DNA of 23,861 nt from CAZOVK01 sp964583165 (GTDB lineage: Bacteria; Bacillota; Clostridia; Lachnospirales; WRAX01), in the NCBI GenBank assembly GCA_964583165.1, contig CAZOVK010000034.1, positions 1-23,861 of the forward strand. The letters run 5' to 3'. This document shows positions 1 through 7,313 of this stretch, one piece after another. Numbering within the stretch: the first letter of the stretch is position 1; each line of letters starts with the position of its first letter. The translations under genes and the position numbers were made by a program. The notes beneath the pieces were generated by a model. The model did no database searches. It worked only from the letters and a program-made list of their open reading frames with translations, and was not told where the DNA came from.

Positions 1-80
1 AGGTTAGAGATGTCGTAATATGCCCTCTCATAAACCTTGCCGCTCTTACAAATACAACCGTTTTCAAATTCTACGCTCAT
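1..80 (-). CDS. Partial leftward gene of unknown function (N-terminus only)
   Basis: An ATG at 80-78 on the minus strand opens a frame that stays open to the window edge, giving 26 residues that begin MSVEFENGCICKSGKVYE. An AAAGGA Shine-Dalgarno-like site lies about 11 bases upstream, and a near-consensus promoter stands at 121-150, so a real gene start is plausible. The visible peptide has two closely spaced cysteines (CIC) but is too short to place in a family. No function is proposed. Confidence 0.4.
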   Translation of the reverse strand, partial: MSVEFENGCICKSGKVYERAYYDISN

Positions 81-120
81 TCACTCAATTGTCCTTTTCA
101 AAATTTCAACATACCGAACC

Positions 121-150
121 ATTATAACATAACTTACACCATTAGGTCAA
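121..150 (-). promoter_or_regulatory. Sigma-A-type promoter for the leftward gene at the window start
   Basis: On the minus strand TTGACC (150-145) and TATAAT (126-121) are separated by 18 bases, and a TG one base before the -10 makes it an extended -10. The predicted start of transcription, near 113, leaves about 33 bases of leader before the ATG at 80. The promoter begins only 9 bases beyond the inverted repeat that ends the hut genes. Confidence 0.6.
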
Positions 151-158
151 AATATTGC

Positions 159-204
159 GCGATAAAGGGTTATGCCACTTTAACATAGCATAACCCTTTA
201 TCGC
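159..204 (-). terminator. Perfect 17-bp inverted repeat, probable terminator of the hut transcript
   Basis: Positions 159-175 (GCGATAAAGGGTTATGC) pair perfectly with 188-204 around a 12-base loop. The hairpin starts 10 bases past the hutU stop in the direction of transcription. The tail on the minus strand is only GCAATATTTT, so the U-tract is weak. Termination is likely from position and stem length, but a regulatory or mRNA-stabilising hairpin is possible. Confidence 0.55.
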
Positions 205-214
205 ATTCTAACTA

Positions 215-2224
215 CTAGTCAATCAAACTGTCAATCAGCGCATCATCTGCGATATACGGTATCGTAATATGCCCGCGCCCCGCGTTGTTTTTGTTGTATT
301 CAACGCTAGCCTCAATCGCGTGCTCATTTCGCGCCCAGCTTCTACGCGCAACACCGCCCATAACGTCCCACATCATACTGCTTTTGATGATTGCGTCAAC
401 GCGCTCGCTACCGTCGAGAACCAGACCGAAACCGCCGTTTATCGCCTTGCCGATACCCACGCCGCCGCCGTTATGCAGTGCAATCATGCTCATGCCACGC
501 GCCGCATTACCCGCGAAACACTGTGTCGCCATGTCGGCCATGACATTACTGCCGTCTTTGATGTTAGAGGTTTCGCGGAACGGCGAATCTGTGCCGCTCA
601 CGTCATGGTGGTCGCGCCCCAGCATAATAGGCCCAACCTCGCCGCGCCTTACCATGTCGTTAAACTTGAGCGCAATACGTGTGCGCCCCTCTGCGTCTTG
701 ATAGAGTATACGCGCCTTTGTGCCGACAACGAGCCTGTTACGCTTTGCGTCACGAATCCAAACATAGTTGTCATAGTCTTGATAACGCCTGTCGGGGTCA
801 ATGCAAGACATGGCCGCCGCGTCTGTCTTGTCCAAGTCCTCGTCCTTGCCGCTCAAACACACCCAGCGGAACGGCCCATAACCATAGTCAAACAACATTG
901 GCCCCATAATATCTTCAACATAAGACGGGAAGATGAAGCCGTCAAGGTCATCTACGCCGTTCTTGCTGATTTCTTTAACGCCCGCGTCAAACACAGACTT
1001 CAAGAACGCGTTGCCATAGTCGAAGAAGTATGTGCCGCGCTCTGTCAGCGTTTTAATCGCGTTAAAGTGACGGCGCAAGGTTTCGTCAATCGCCTTTTTG
1101 AAGCCCTCGCGGTTATTCGAGAGTGCTTCTGTGCGCTGTTCAAACGTCATTGTCGCGGGGCAATAGCCGCCGTCATAAACATTATGACAAGAGGTCTGGT
1201 CAGACAACAGGTCAATGTGTATGTTATGCTCAACCGCATATTCAAGTAAAGTAACAATATTCCCGTGATAAGCTATCGACAACGCCTGTTTGTTTTCCAA
1301 AGCCGCCTTCGCCATGCCAAACACTTCTTCAAGGTCAGCCGAATACTTCTGAACCCAACCTTGACTGTGACGCGTCTGAATACGTGAGAAATCAACTTCC
1401 GCGAAAATACCGACGCTGCCCGCTATATCAGAAGCCTTGGGTTGTGCCCCACTCATGCCACCCATGCCCGACGATATGAACAACCGCCCCGCGAGGTTCT
1501 CGCCGTTTTGAAGCCCAAAAAACTTTCTCCCCGCGTTCAGAATAGTATTAAACGTGCCATGAACAATGCCCTGTGGCCCGATATACATGAGCCCGCCCGC
1601 CGTCATCTGCCCATAGTTCGCGACACCCATCTGTTCGGCTATCTCCCAGTTGTGCATGTTATCAAACATACCGACCATGAGCGAGTTCGTGATAATCACA
1701 CGCGGCGCGTCGGGCTTAGACGGGAACAACCCGAGTGGATGCCCGCTCATTATCACAAGCGTCTGGTCAGCCGTCAATTCCTCCAAATACGCTTTAATCA
1801 ACCGATACTGCAACCAGTTCTGACAGACCGAACCCGTTTCGCCATAGGTCACCAATTCATAAGGGTAAAGCGCAATCTCGAAGTCGAGGTTATTCTCCAT
1901 CATAACCTGAATTGCCTTGCCCTCCGCACATCTACCCTTATACTCGTCAACAGGTTTGCCATAAATACGCCCTTCGGGGCGATACCTATAGGCATAAATA
2001 CGCCCGCGCGTCCTAAGCTCCTCTAAAAATTCGGGCGCTAGAGTCGCGTGCAAACTCTCGGGCACATACCTCAGCGCGTTTTTGAGCGCAGTTTTGGTCT
2101 GCTGTTTCGTCAGACAATAACCCCTGTCGGGCGCACGGCGTATGCCCTCGACAAATGCCGGATACTCCGGCAAAACATCAGAAAGCTTAATCTGCATAGC
2201 CCCACCAATAGCTTCATTCAACAT
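215..2224 (-). CDS. hutU: Urocanate hydratase (urocanase), long form
   Basis: Converts urocanate to 4-imidazolone-5-propionate with tightly bound NAD+, the second step of histidine degradation, in the cytoplasm. The 669-residue length fits the long urocanase class (animals, some Bacteroidetes and Clostridia) rather than the roughly 555-residue form of Pseudomonas and Bacillus. Family marks include YGQMTAGGLMYIGPQGI (from about residue 204), the glycine-rich SGMGGMSGAQPKA (from about 252), GRDHHDVSGTDSPFRETSN and HNGGGVGIGKAINGGFG near the C-terminus. Where short urocanases have GLPARICW with the catalytic-region Cys, this protein reads GTKARILY; from memory, animal long-form enzymes share that change. 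The ATG at 2224 is chosen because AGGGGGG lies 8 bases upstream; an in-frame ATG at 2284 lies inside hutH. It is 13 bases downstream of the hutH stop and ends the operon. No hutI, hutG or ftcD is in view. Confidence 0.95.
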   Translation of the reverse strand: MLNEAIGGAMQIKLSDVLPEYPAFVEGIRRAPDRGYCLTKQQTKTALKNALRYVPESLHATLAPEFLEELRTRGRIYAYRYRPEGRIYGKPVDEYKGRCAEGKAIQVMMENNLDFEIALYPYELVTYGETGSVCQNWLQYRLIKAYLEELTADQTLVIMSGHPLGLFPSKPDAPRVIITNSLMVGMFDNMHNWEIAEQMGVANYGQMTAGGLMYIGPQGIVHGTFNTILNAGRKFFGLQNGENLAGRLFISSGMGGMSGAQPKASDIAGSVGIFAEVDFSRIQTRHSQGWVQKYSADLEEVFGMAKAALENKQALSIAYHGNIVTLLEYAVEHNIHIDLLSDQTSCHNVYDGGYCPATMTFEQRTEALSNNREGFKKAIDETLRRHFNAIKTLTERGTYFFDYGNAFLKSVFDAGVKEISKNGVDDLDGFIFPSYVEDIMGPMLFDYGYGPFRWVCLSGKDEDLDKTDAAAMSCIDPDRRYQDYDNYVWIRDAKRNRLVVGTKARILYQDAEGRTRIALKFNDMVRRGEVGPIMLGRDHHDVSGTDSPFRETSNIKDGSNVMADMATQCFAGNAARGMSMIALHNGGGVGIGKAINGGFGLVLDGSERVDAIIKSSMMWDVMGGVARRSWARNEHAIEASVEYNKNNAGRGHITIPYIADDALIDSLID

Positions 2225-2237
2225 AGAACAATCCCCC

Positions 2238-3767
2238 CTAAACCCCAATGATTTCGATACCCACTTCTTCAACCGCCTTAACAACCGCGCCTGTCGCCAC
2301 TTGTTCAGCCGTACGCTCCAATTGGGGATACATCACTATATCCACGTTAAATGGTTCAACAAAACGCCGTAAATGCTTCAGCGCGGCAGTCGTGCCCACA
2401 CCCAGCGCTTTCTCATCTCTAAACGAGAGTGCCTGTTGTGCCGCGAACATCTCAATACCGATAACCTTTGTTGCGTTTTTCAAAATCTGCAAGGCCTTCC
2501 GCGCCGCTGTCGTGCCCATACTCACATGGTCTTCTTGATTCGCAGACGACGGTATCGAATCGACAGTCGCGGGATGCGCCAAAACCTTGTTCTCGCTCAC
2601 AATCGAAGCCGCCGAATATTGCGCAATCATCAGCCCCGAGTTAAGCCCCCCATTCTTTGTCAGAAACGCCGGCAGACCGGACAACTGCGGATTCACAAGG
2701 CGTTCAATGCGGCGTTCCGCGATGTCCGCGAGTTCCGCAACGGCAATGCCCAGAAAATCCATAGCGAAGCCTACCGGCTGTCCGTGGAAGTTGCCGCCAG
2801 AAATAACCTCGTCAGAATCAGGGAAGATAATCGGGTTATCCGTGACGGCGTTTATCTCAATATCCAAGACCTGCTTCACATAAGCCAATGCGTCACGCGT
2901 CGCCCCATGAACCTGCGGAATACACCTAAGGCTATACGCGTCCTGCACCTTATCGGGCTTTGTAGGCGTGGCTAGACTACTCCCGTCCAGCAGTGTCAAG
3001 AGGTTCGCCGCCGTGTTAATCTGCCCCTTATGCGGGCGCACGGCGTGAAGCTTGGGGTCAAACGCCTTTGTGACGGCCCCTAATGCCTCACAAGTCAAAG
3101 AAGCCGCAATGTCAGCACTCTTGACCAGATTAACAGCTCCATAATAGGTCATACAACCAATCGCCGTCATAATTTGCGTGCCGTTAATGAGCGCCAGCCC
3201 CTCTTTTGCTTCAAGCCGAATCGGCGTAACCCCCGCCCTCTTCATGGCATCCGCGCCGCTCATGCGCTCGCCTTCATAAACCGCCTCGCCCTCGCCTATC
3301 ATCACAAGCACGATATGTGACAGCGGCGCCAAATCACCTGACGCGCCCAAAGAACCCTGTGACGGTATCACCGGACACACGCCACGATTCAACATCTCAA
3401 TGAGCGTATCGATAACCACAACGCGGCAACCAGAAAACCCCTTAGAAAGCGCGTTCGCGCGCAATAACATAGCCGCCCTAACCACATCATATGGCAAAGG
3501 CTCGCCCATGCCACAAGCGTGACTGCGAATCAAATTCACCTGCAACTGCGCAGTGTCTTCTTTAGAAATCAACGTGTCAGAAAACTTACCGAAACCCGTC
3601 GTCAAGCCATAAATCACGGCTTCTTCGTTCAACTTCTTTTCCACATACGCACGTGTATGGTTGACGCTTTCACGCGCTATCTGTGATAACTCCACGCGCT
3701 CATTGTTAACCGCCACGTTATAAACCTGTTCAATTGTAAGACTGTTTCCGTCTAAACAGACGCCCAT
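2238..3767 (-). CDS. hutH: Histidine ammonia-lyase
   Basis: Removes ammonia from L-histidine to give trans-urocanate; cytoplasmic, normally a homotetramer. The 509-residue length is typical. The Ala-Ser-Gly that cyclises to the MIO prosthetic group is at 142-144 within GSLGASGDLAPLSH. Other known active-site positions of the Pseudomonas enzyme are matched almost number for number: Tyr53 (IYGLTTGFG), His83 (RSHACG, the residue that favours histidine over phenylalanine), Asn195 (INGTQ) and the Glu of SANQEDHVSMG at about 412. The start is supported by AGGGGG 6 bases before the ATG. Only 3 bases separate it from the upstream kinase stop, and the SD overlaps the end of that gene, so translational coupling with araB is likely. 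Confidence 0.96.
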   Translation of the reverse strand: MGVCLDGNSLTIEQVYNVAVNNERVELSQIARESVNHTRAYVEKKLNEEAVIYGLTTGFGKFSDTLISKEDTAQLQVNLIRSHACGMGEPLPYDVVRAAMLLRANALSKGFSGCRVVVIDTLIEMLNRGVCPVIPSQGSLGASGDLAPLSHIVLVMIGEGEAVYEGERMSGADAMKRAGVTPIRLEAKEGLALINGTQIMTAIGCMTYYGAVNLVKSADIAASLTCEALGAVTKAFDPKLHAVRPHKGQINTAANLLTLLDGSSLATPTKPDKVQDAYSLRCIPQVHGATRDALAYVKQVLDIEINAVTDNPIIFPDSDEVISGGNFHGQPVGFAMDFLGIAVAELADIAERRIERLVNPQLSGLPAFLTKNGGLNSGLMIAQYSAASIVSENKVLAHPATVDSIPSSANQEDHVSMGTTAARKALQILKNATKVIGIEMFAAQQALSFRDEKALGVGTTAALKHLRRFVEPFNVDIVMYPQLERTAEQVATGAVVKAVEEVGIEIIGV

Positions 3768-3770
3768 CTG

Positions 3771-5423
3771 TTACCCCCTAAAGTGTCTAAGCCGCTTCAT
3801 CATTGCGTTTTCGCGCCCAAAAAGCTCGTGCAGTGCGTTATATTCAGCATATAATTCGTCATAAATCGCCGTATATGCGTGATTTGGACAGTATACCACA
3901 CTTTTCAGCTTTGCGCAAACCTTCGCGGCCTCATCTATTGTGTCAAACCCGCCGCGCGCCTTGCCAGCCGCGACAGCGCCAAACATAGCCGCCCCTAGCG
4001 CGGGTGCTTGCGGCGAACCCGAAATCCGAATCTCTCTGTTACACACATCGGCGTAAATCTGCATAACCAGTGGGTTCTTCTCCGCAATGCCACCGCAAGC
4101 GTAGAGTTCATCAACAGGCACACCGCTTTTCTCAAAAGTTTCGATAATCTTGCGCGTGCCGTATGCCGTGGCTTCAATCAACGCGCGGTATATATCGGCG
4201 GCCTTCGTCTTTAACGTCATACCGATAATCAGCCCCGACAAATCTACGTCAACAAGCACAGAACGGTTGCCGTTCCACCAATCGAGCGCAACCAACCCAC
4301 TCTCACCCGGTTTTAGCAAAGCGGCCTGTTCGCTCAACAACTCATGCACAGAAATACCGCGCTCTTCGGCTTCACGCTCAATCTTCGCGGGTACAAGGTT
4401 CTTAACAAACCAGTCAAAATGGTCGCCCACACAACTTTGCCCCGCCTCATAACCCGGATAACCCGGCACAACGCCGTCTTCAACCACGCCGCACATGCCG
4501 GGAACCATCTTCACGGTTTCGCCTATCATTATGTGACAAGTACTGGTTCCCATTATCATGAGCATCTTCCCGGGCGTGGTAATCCCCAAAGCAGGGGCGC
4601 TCACATGCGCGTCAACATTCGCAACAGCCACACTGGTACCCACACAAAGCCCCGTTAGCCGCGCCATTTCTTCCGTTAAACCACCCGCCCGTTGACCCAG
4701 TGCATATATATCGGTGCTGAGTTTATCCTCAACCACATTCTCCAACCGCTTATCCAACGCGGCGAAAAACGCCTTACTTGGGTAGCCCTCCGCCTTCGAC
4801 CATATCGCCTTATAACCCGCCGTACAAGAGTTCCGCGCTTCAACGCCGCAAAGCCGCATAACCACCCAGTCGGCGGCCTCCATGAACCTGTCTGCCGTGT
4901 CATAAATCTCGGGCGATTCGTTTAACACTTGCCAAATCTTGGGTATCATCCACTCACTCGAAATCTTCCCGCCATACCTCTGCAAAAACTTCTCGTCATG
5001 CTCTTCGGCTATCTCATTAAGCCTATTCGCCTCATCCTGAGCGGCGTGATGTTTCCAAAGCTTCACATAAGAATGCGGGTTCCGCTCATACCGCTCATGA
5101 TAACAAAGCGGCACACCCTTTTCATCAACAGGCAAAATCGTACAAGCCGTAAAATCTATGCCAATCCCCACAACATCAGCGGGATTAACAGACGTTTCTT
5201 CTAATAATGCTGGTATTGTCCGTGCCAAAACATCAATATAATCCCTCGGATGTTGAAGCGCAAAATCGGGCGGCAGTGCTTCCCCACTGGGCAAGCGCTC
5301 ATCCATAACCCCATGCGGATAATCATAGACCGCAACGGCCAACTCCTGCCCGTCAGTCAAATCCACAATCACGGCGCGCCCTGAAAGTGTGCCATAGTCA
5401 ACGCCAATCGCGTATTTACTCAT
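3771..5423 (-). CDS. araB: Ribulokinase (FGGY-family carbohydrate kinase)
   Basis: Predicted to phosphorylate L-ribulose (possibly D-ribulose or a related ketopentose) with ATP. The 550 residues match AraB length (about 560). The N-terminal FGGY domain opens with GVDYGTLSGRAVIVD (phosphate-binding DYGT at 9-12); IGIDFTACTILPVDEKG, NVDAHVSAPALGI and MGTSTCHIMI follow, and the C-terminal domain carries ACGGIAEKNPLVMQIYADV, all characteristic of ribulokinases rather than xylulo- or rhamnulokinases. A strong AGGAGGGC site precedes the ATG, 9 bases after the upstream isomerase stop. Context with an isomerase supports a ketopentose or deoxy-ketose pathway, but there is no 4-epimerase (araD), transporter or regulator in view. 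The exact sugar is inferred, not shown. Confidence 0.87.
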   Translation of the reverse strand: MSKYAIGVDYGTLSGRAVIVDLTDGQELAVAVYDYPHGVMDERLPSGEALPPDFALQHPRDYIDVLARTIPALLEETSVNPADVVGIGIDFTACTILPVDEKGVPLCYHERYERNPHSYVKLWKHHAAQDEANRLNEIAEEHDEKFLQRYGGKISSEWMIPKIWQVLNESPEIYDTADRFMEAADWVVMRLCGVEARNSCTAGYKAIWSKAEGYPSKAFFAALDKRLENVVEDKLSTDIYALGQRAGGLTEEMARLTGLCVGTSVAVANVDAHVSAPALGITTPGKMLMIMGTSTCHIMIGETVKMVPGMCGVVEDGVVPGYPGYEAGQSCVGDHFDWFVKNLVPAKIEREAEERGISVHELLSEQAALLKPGESGLVALDWWNGNRSVLVDVDLSGLIIGMTLKTKAADIYRALIEATAYGTRKIIETFEKSGVPVDELYACGGIAEKNPLVMQIYADVCNREIRISGSPQAPALGAAMFGAVAAGKARGGFDTIDEAAKVCAKLKSVVYCPNHAYTAIYDELYAEYNALHELFGRENAMMKRLRHFRG

Positions 5424-5432
5424 AGCGCCCTC

Positions 5433-6911
5433 CTAAAACGGGTTCTCCGTGGGATAGGGCAAGCCGGCGGGGCGGTTGTAGTTGATGTCAGAAACACCCA
5501 TGAGCTTCAAAACCTCAAACAACACCTTCCCTACCCGCTCAAACCCCACTGCCCCATGATGCGGAAAGCGTTTCTCAATCAACACATGCCGATAAAACCT
5601 CGCCATTTCGCGAATCGCGAACACGCCGATGCCGCCAAACGAGCGGGGGTCAACGTCCAAAATCTCGCCCTCGGCGATATAACTACACAAACGCGCGTCA
5701 GCCGTACCCTGCAACCTAAAAAGCGTCACACCCGCGGCTTTCATGCCGCCTTCTAACGTCCCCTGCGTAATATTCGGCTCACAATCGGGTTCAAGCGCGC
5801 GTTTCATAATAAGCTGATACTTAATCTCGGGCTTTTTCAGATAACAAGCGGGCGTATTGCCACAGTGGAAACCCATGAACAAGTCCGTCGCCTTATAACC
5901 CGCAAAAGCCGCCGCATTTTCGTCAATCATATCACGCGGCACGGTATTGTTAATATCAAGCAATGTCGGCGGCAACCCCGTTGCCAGCGCAATTATGTAC
6001 TCACTCAACACCCCATAAATATCCGTTTCACAAGCAACGGGAATGCCGCGGCTCGCCAGCCTTGAGTTCACATAACACGGCACAAACCCAAACTGTGTCT
6101 GAAACGCCGGCCAACACTTGTTAGCAAACACCACAAAATCAGACACACCCTTATTCGCTTCCAACCAATCCAAGAGTGTCAACTCATACTGCGCAAGGCG
6201 TTTGAGCACTTGTGGGCGCTTGTTGCCTTCGCCTAGTTCAGCCGCCATATCAGTCATAACAGCCTCAATCCGCGCGTCCTCCGCGTGGGCATTAAACGCC
6301 GCATACAAGTCCAGCTCCGAGTTTTCCTGTATCTCAACGCCCAAATCATAAAGCGGCTTAATCGGCGCGTTACAAGCCAAAAAGTCATAAGGACGCGGAC
6401 CAAACGTGATTATCTTCAGCCGCTTAACCCCAATCATAACCCGCGCAATCGGTATAAACTCCGCCATCATCTGAGCAACTTCATCAGGCAAACCCACAGG
6501 ATATTCAGGGATATAAGACTTAATCCCTCTTAGCCCAATATTATAACTCGCGTTCAACATGCCACAATACGCATCACCGCGCCCGTTCACCAAATCAGCC
6601 GCGCTCTCTTCGGCGGCCGCCACGAACATGACGGGCAACCCAAACCGTTGCGCCAAAATCGTTTCCGGTCCCTCTGGTCCAAAATTGCCGAGATACACAA
6701 CAAGCGCATTCACGCCCGCCGCTTTGACTTCCTCCAAAGCCGCCAGCGCGTCCTTCTCGCTCTCAACAATCGTTTCAGCCTTGAAAACCTCAACCCCAAT
6801 GTTCGCGGCGGCCTCTACAACCGCGTCACGCCGCCGCCTACTCAACTCAACCGGAAAACAGTCACGGCTAACAGCCACAAGCCCCAGTTTAACCACAGGT
6901 AAATTATCCAC
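5433..6911 (-). CDS. L-fucose/L-arabinose isomerase-family protein
   Basis: An aldose-ketose isomerase of the FucI/AraA fold, predicted to make the ketose used by the neighbouring ribulokinase. At 492 residues it is shorter than E. coli FucI (about 590) and near AraA in length, but the sequence is of the FucIase C-terminal type (for example CGNTPACYL and DPRSFGGIGVFA). Candidate metal ligands, numbered from the GTG at 6911, are Glu295 in CETDIYG, Asp319 in LLDINN and His349 in GFHCGN. This GTG start is chosen because GTGGGG stands 6 bases upstream; an in-frame GTG at 6923 would add 4 residues but has no SD. It is the first gene of the four-gene leftward operon, with a promoter at 6942-6970. 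The substrate could be L-arabinose, L-fucose, D-arabinose or another aldose; sequence alone does not decide. Confidence 0.78.
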   Translation of the reverse strand: MDNLPVVKLGLVAVSRDCFPVELSRRRRDAVVEAAANIGVEVFKAETIVESEKDALAALEEVKAAGVNALVVYLGNFGPEGPETILAQRFGLPVMFVAAAEESAADLVNGRGDAYCGMLNASYNIGLRGIKSYIPEYPVGLPDEVAQMMAEFIPIARVMIGVKRLKIITFGPRPYDFLACNAPIKPLYDLGVEIQENSELDLYAAFNAHAEDARIEAVMTDMAAELGEGNKRPQVLKRLAQYELTLLDWLEANKGVSDFVVFANKCWPAFQTQFGFVPCYVNSRLASRGIPVACETDIYGVLSEYIIALATGLPPTLLDINNTVPRDMIDENAAAFAGYKATDLFMGFHCGNTPACYLKKPEIKYQLIMKRALEPDCEPNITQGTLEGGMKAAGVTLFRLQGTADARLCSYIAEGEILDVDPRSFGGIGVFAIREMARFYRHVLIEKRFPHHGAVGFERVGKVLFEVLKLMGVSDINYNRPAGLPYPTENPF

Positions 6912-6941
6912 ATCAAACCCCACGAGTTTCGACTTTCTTCA

Positions 6942-6970
6942 ATTATAATACCGCCAATGGTTTTTTTCAA
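6942..6970 (-). promoter_or_regulatory. Promoter of the isomerase-araB-hutH-hutU operon with overlapping inverted repeat
   Basis: On the minus strand TTGAAA (6970-6965) and TATAAT (6947-6942) are 17 bases apart, giving a leader of about 24 bases before the GTG at 6911. An imperfect inverted repeat (ACCGC at 6974-6970 side, GCGGT at 6953-6949 side on the minus strand) spans the -35 and spacer and could be an operator, though it is short. The thrS promoter lies back to back, with the two -35 boxes about 24 bases apart. Confidence 0.65.
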
Positions 6971-6994
6971 GCGGTGAAAATATGAAAATAGGTG

Positions 6995-7022
6995 TTGACA
7001 AATCGCCGAATTGAGATATAAT
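6995..7022 (+). promoter_or_regulatory. Consensus sigma-A promoter for the thrS T-box transcript
   Basis: TTGACA (6995-7000) and TATAAT (7017-7022) both match the consensus exactly, with a 16-base spacer. Transcription should start near 7029, just ahead of the T-box leader. Confidence 0.85.
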
Positions 7023-7029
7023 ACTATAA

Positions 7030-7260
7030 ATATATGTTCCGGCAGGACGAGTAATTATGTAGTCACATTCCAGAGAGGGTTTTCCGATAAATCGGGCTGA
7101 AATAAACCTATTGTGCGCGTAATGAAGACCAACCCGCTGATTATGGGACATACGCTGATTGCGTTATCATTTTCAAGTGGGAGTGTGTACTTTTGCGCTT
7201 CAATTTGGGTGGAACCACGGTTACAGCCGTCCCAAAATCATTGGGAAGGTTGTTTTTTTA
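7030..7260 (+). promoter_or_regulatory. Threonine T-box riboswitch leader
   Basis: A tRNA-sensing leader that allows thrS transcription when tRNA-Thr is uncharged. Stem I shows the AGAGAG bulge motif (7072-7077), an apical hairpin CCGAT/ATCGG (7084-7095) and a GGCTGAAAT-type loop. The specifier loop reads GAAG-ACC-A with ACC at 7128-7130, a threonine codon matching anticodon GGU. The T-box GGGTGGAACCACGG (7207-7220) forms the antiterminator: TTTGGG (7204-7209) pairs with CCCAAA (7231-7236), ACGG (7217-7220) with CCGT (7227-7230), leaving the 7-base bulge TGGAACC (7210-7216). The TGGA in the bulge predicts a tRNA acceptor end UCCA. The competing terminator is listed separately. Confidence 0.93.
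7223..7259 (+). terminator. Attenuator terminator of the thrS T-box
   Basis: Positions 7223-7235 pair with 7241-7253 around the 5-base loop AATCA, with one G-A mismatch and one G-U pair, followed by a T-run at 7253-7259. The 5' arm includes CCCAAA of the antiterminator, so the two structures exclude each other. Confidence 0.88.
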
Positions 7261-7313
7261 TTGAACTGGTAAAGATGATACGTAATTAGCTAATATTAGA
7301 AAGGGGAAAATAT

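Noticed and set aside
269..2026. Long open frames (up to 326 codons) on the plus strand opposite hutU
   Set aside because: They are antisense to a full-length, strongly conserved urocanase, have no SD and show low-complexity His/Arg/Thr-rich translation typical of frame shadows.
3771..6911. Complete L-arabinose utilisation operon
   Set aside because: Only an isomerase-family gene and a ribulokinase are present; no araD, transporter or AraR is in view, and the isomerase is of the fucose type, so substrate is left open.
6939..7151. Short open frame on the minus strand across the divergent promoters and T-box
   Set aside because: It runs opposite the T-box stem I and over both promoters, has no SD, and its peptide resembles nothing known.
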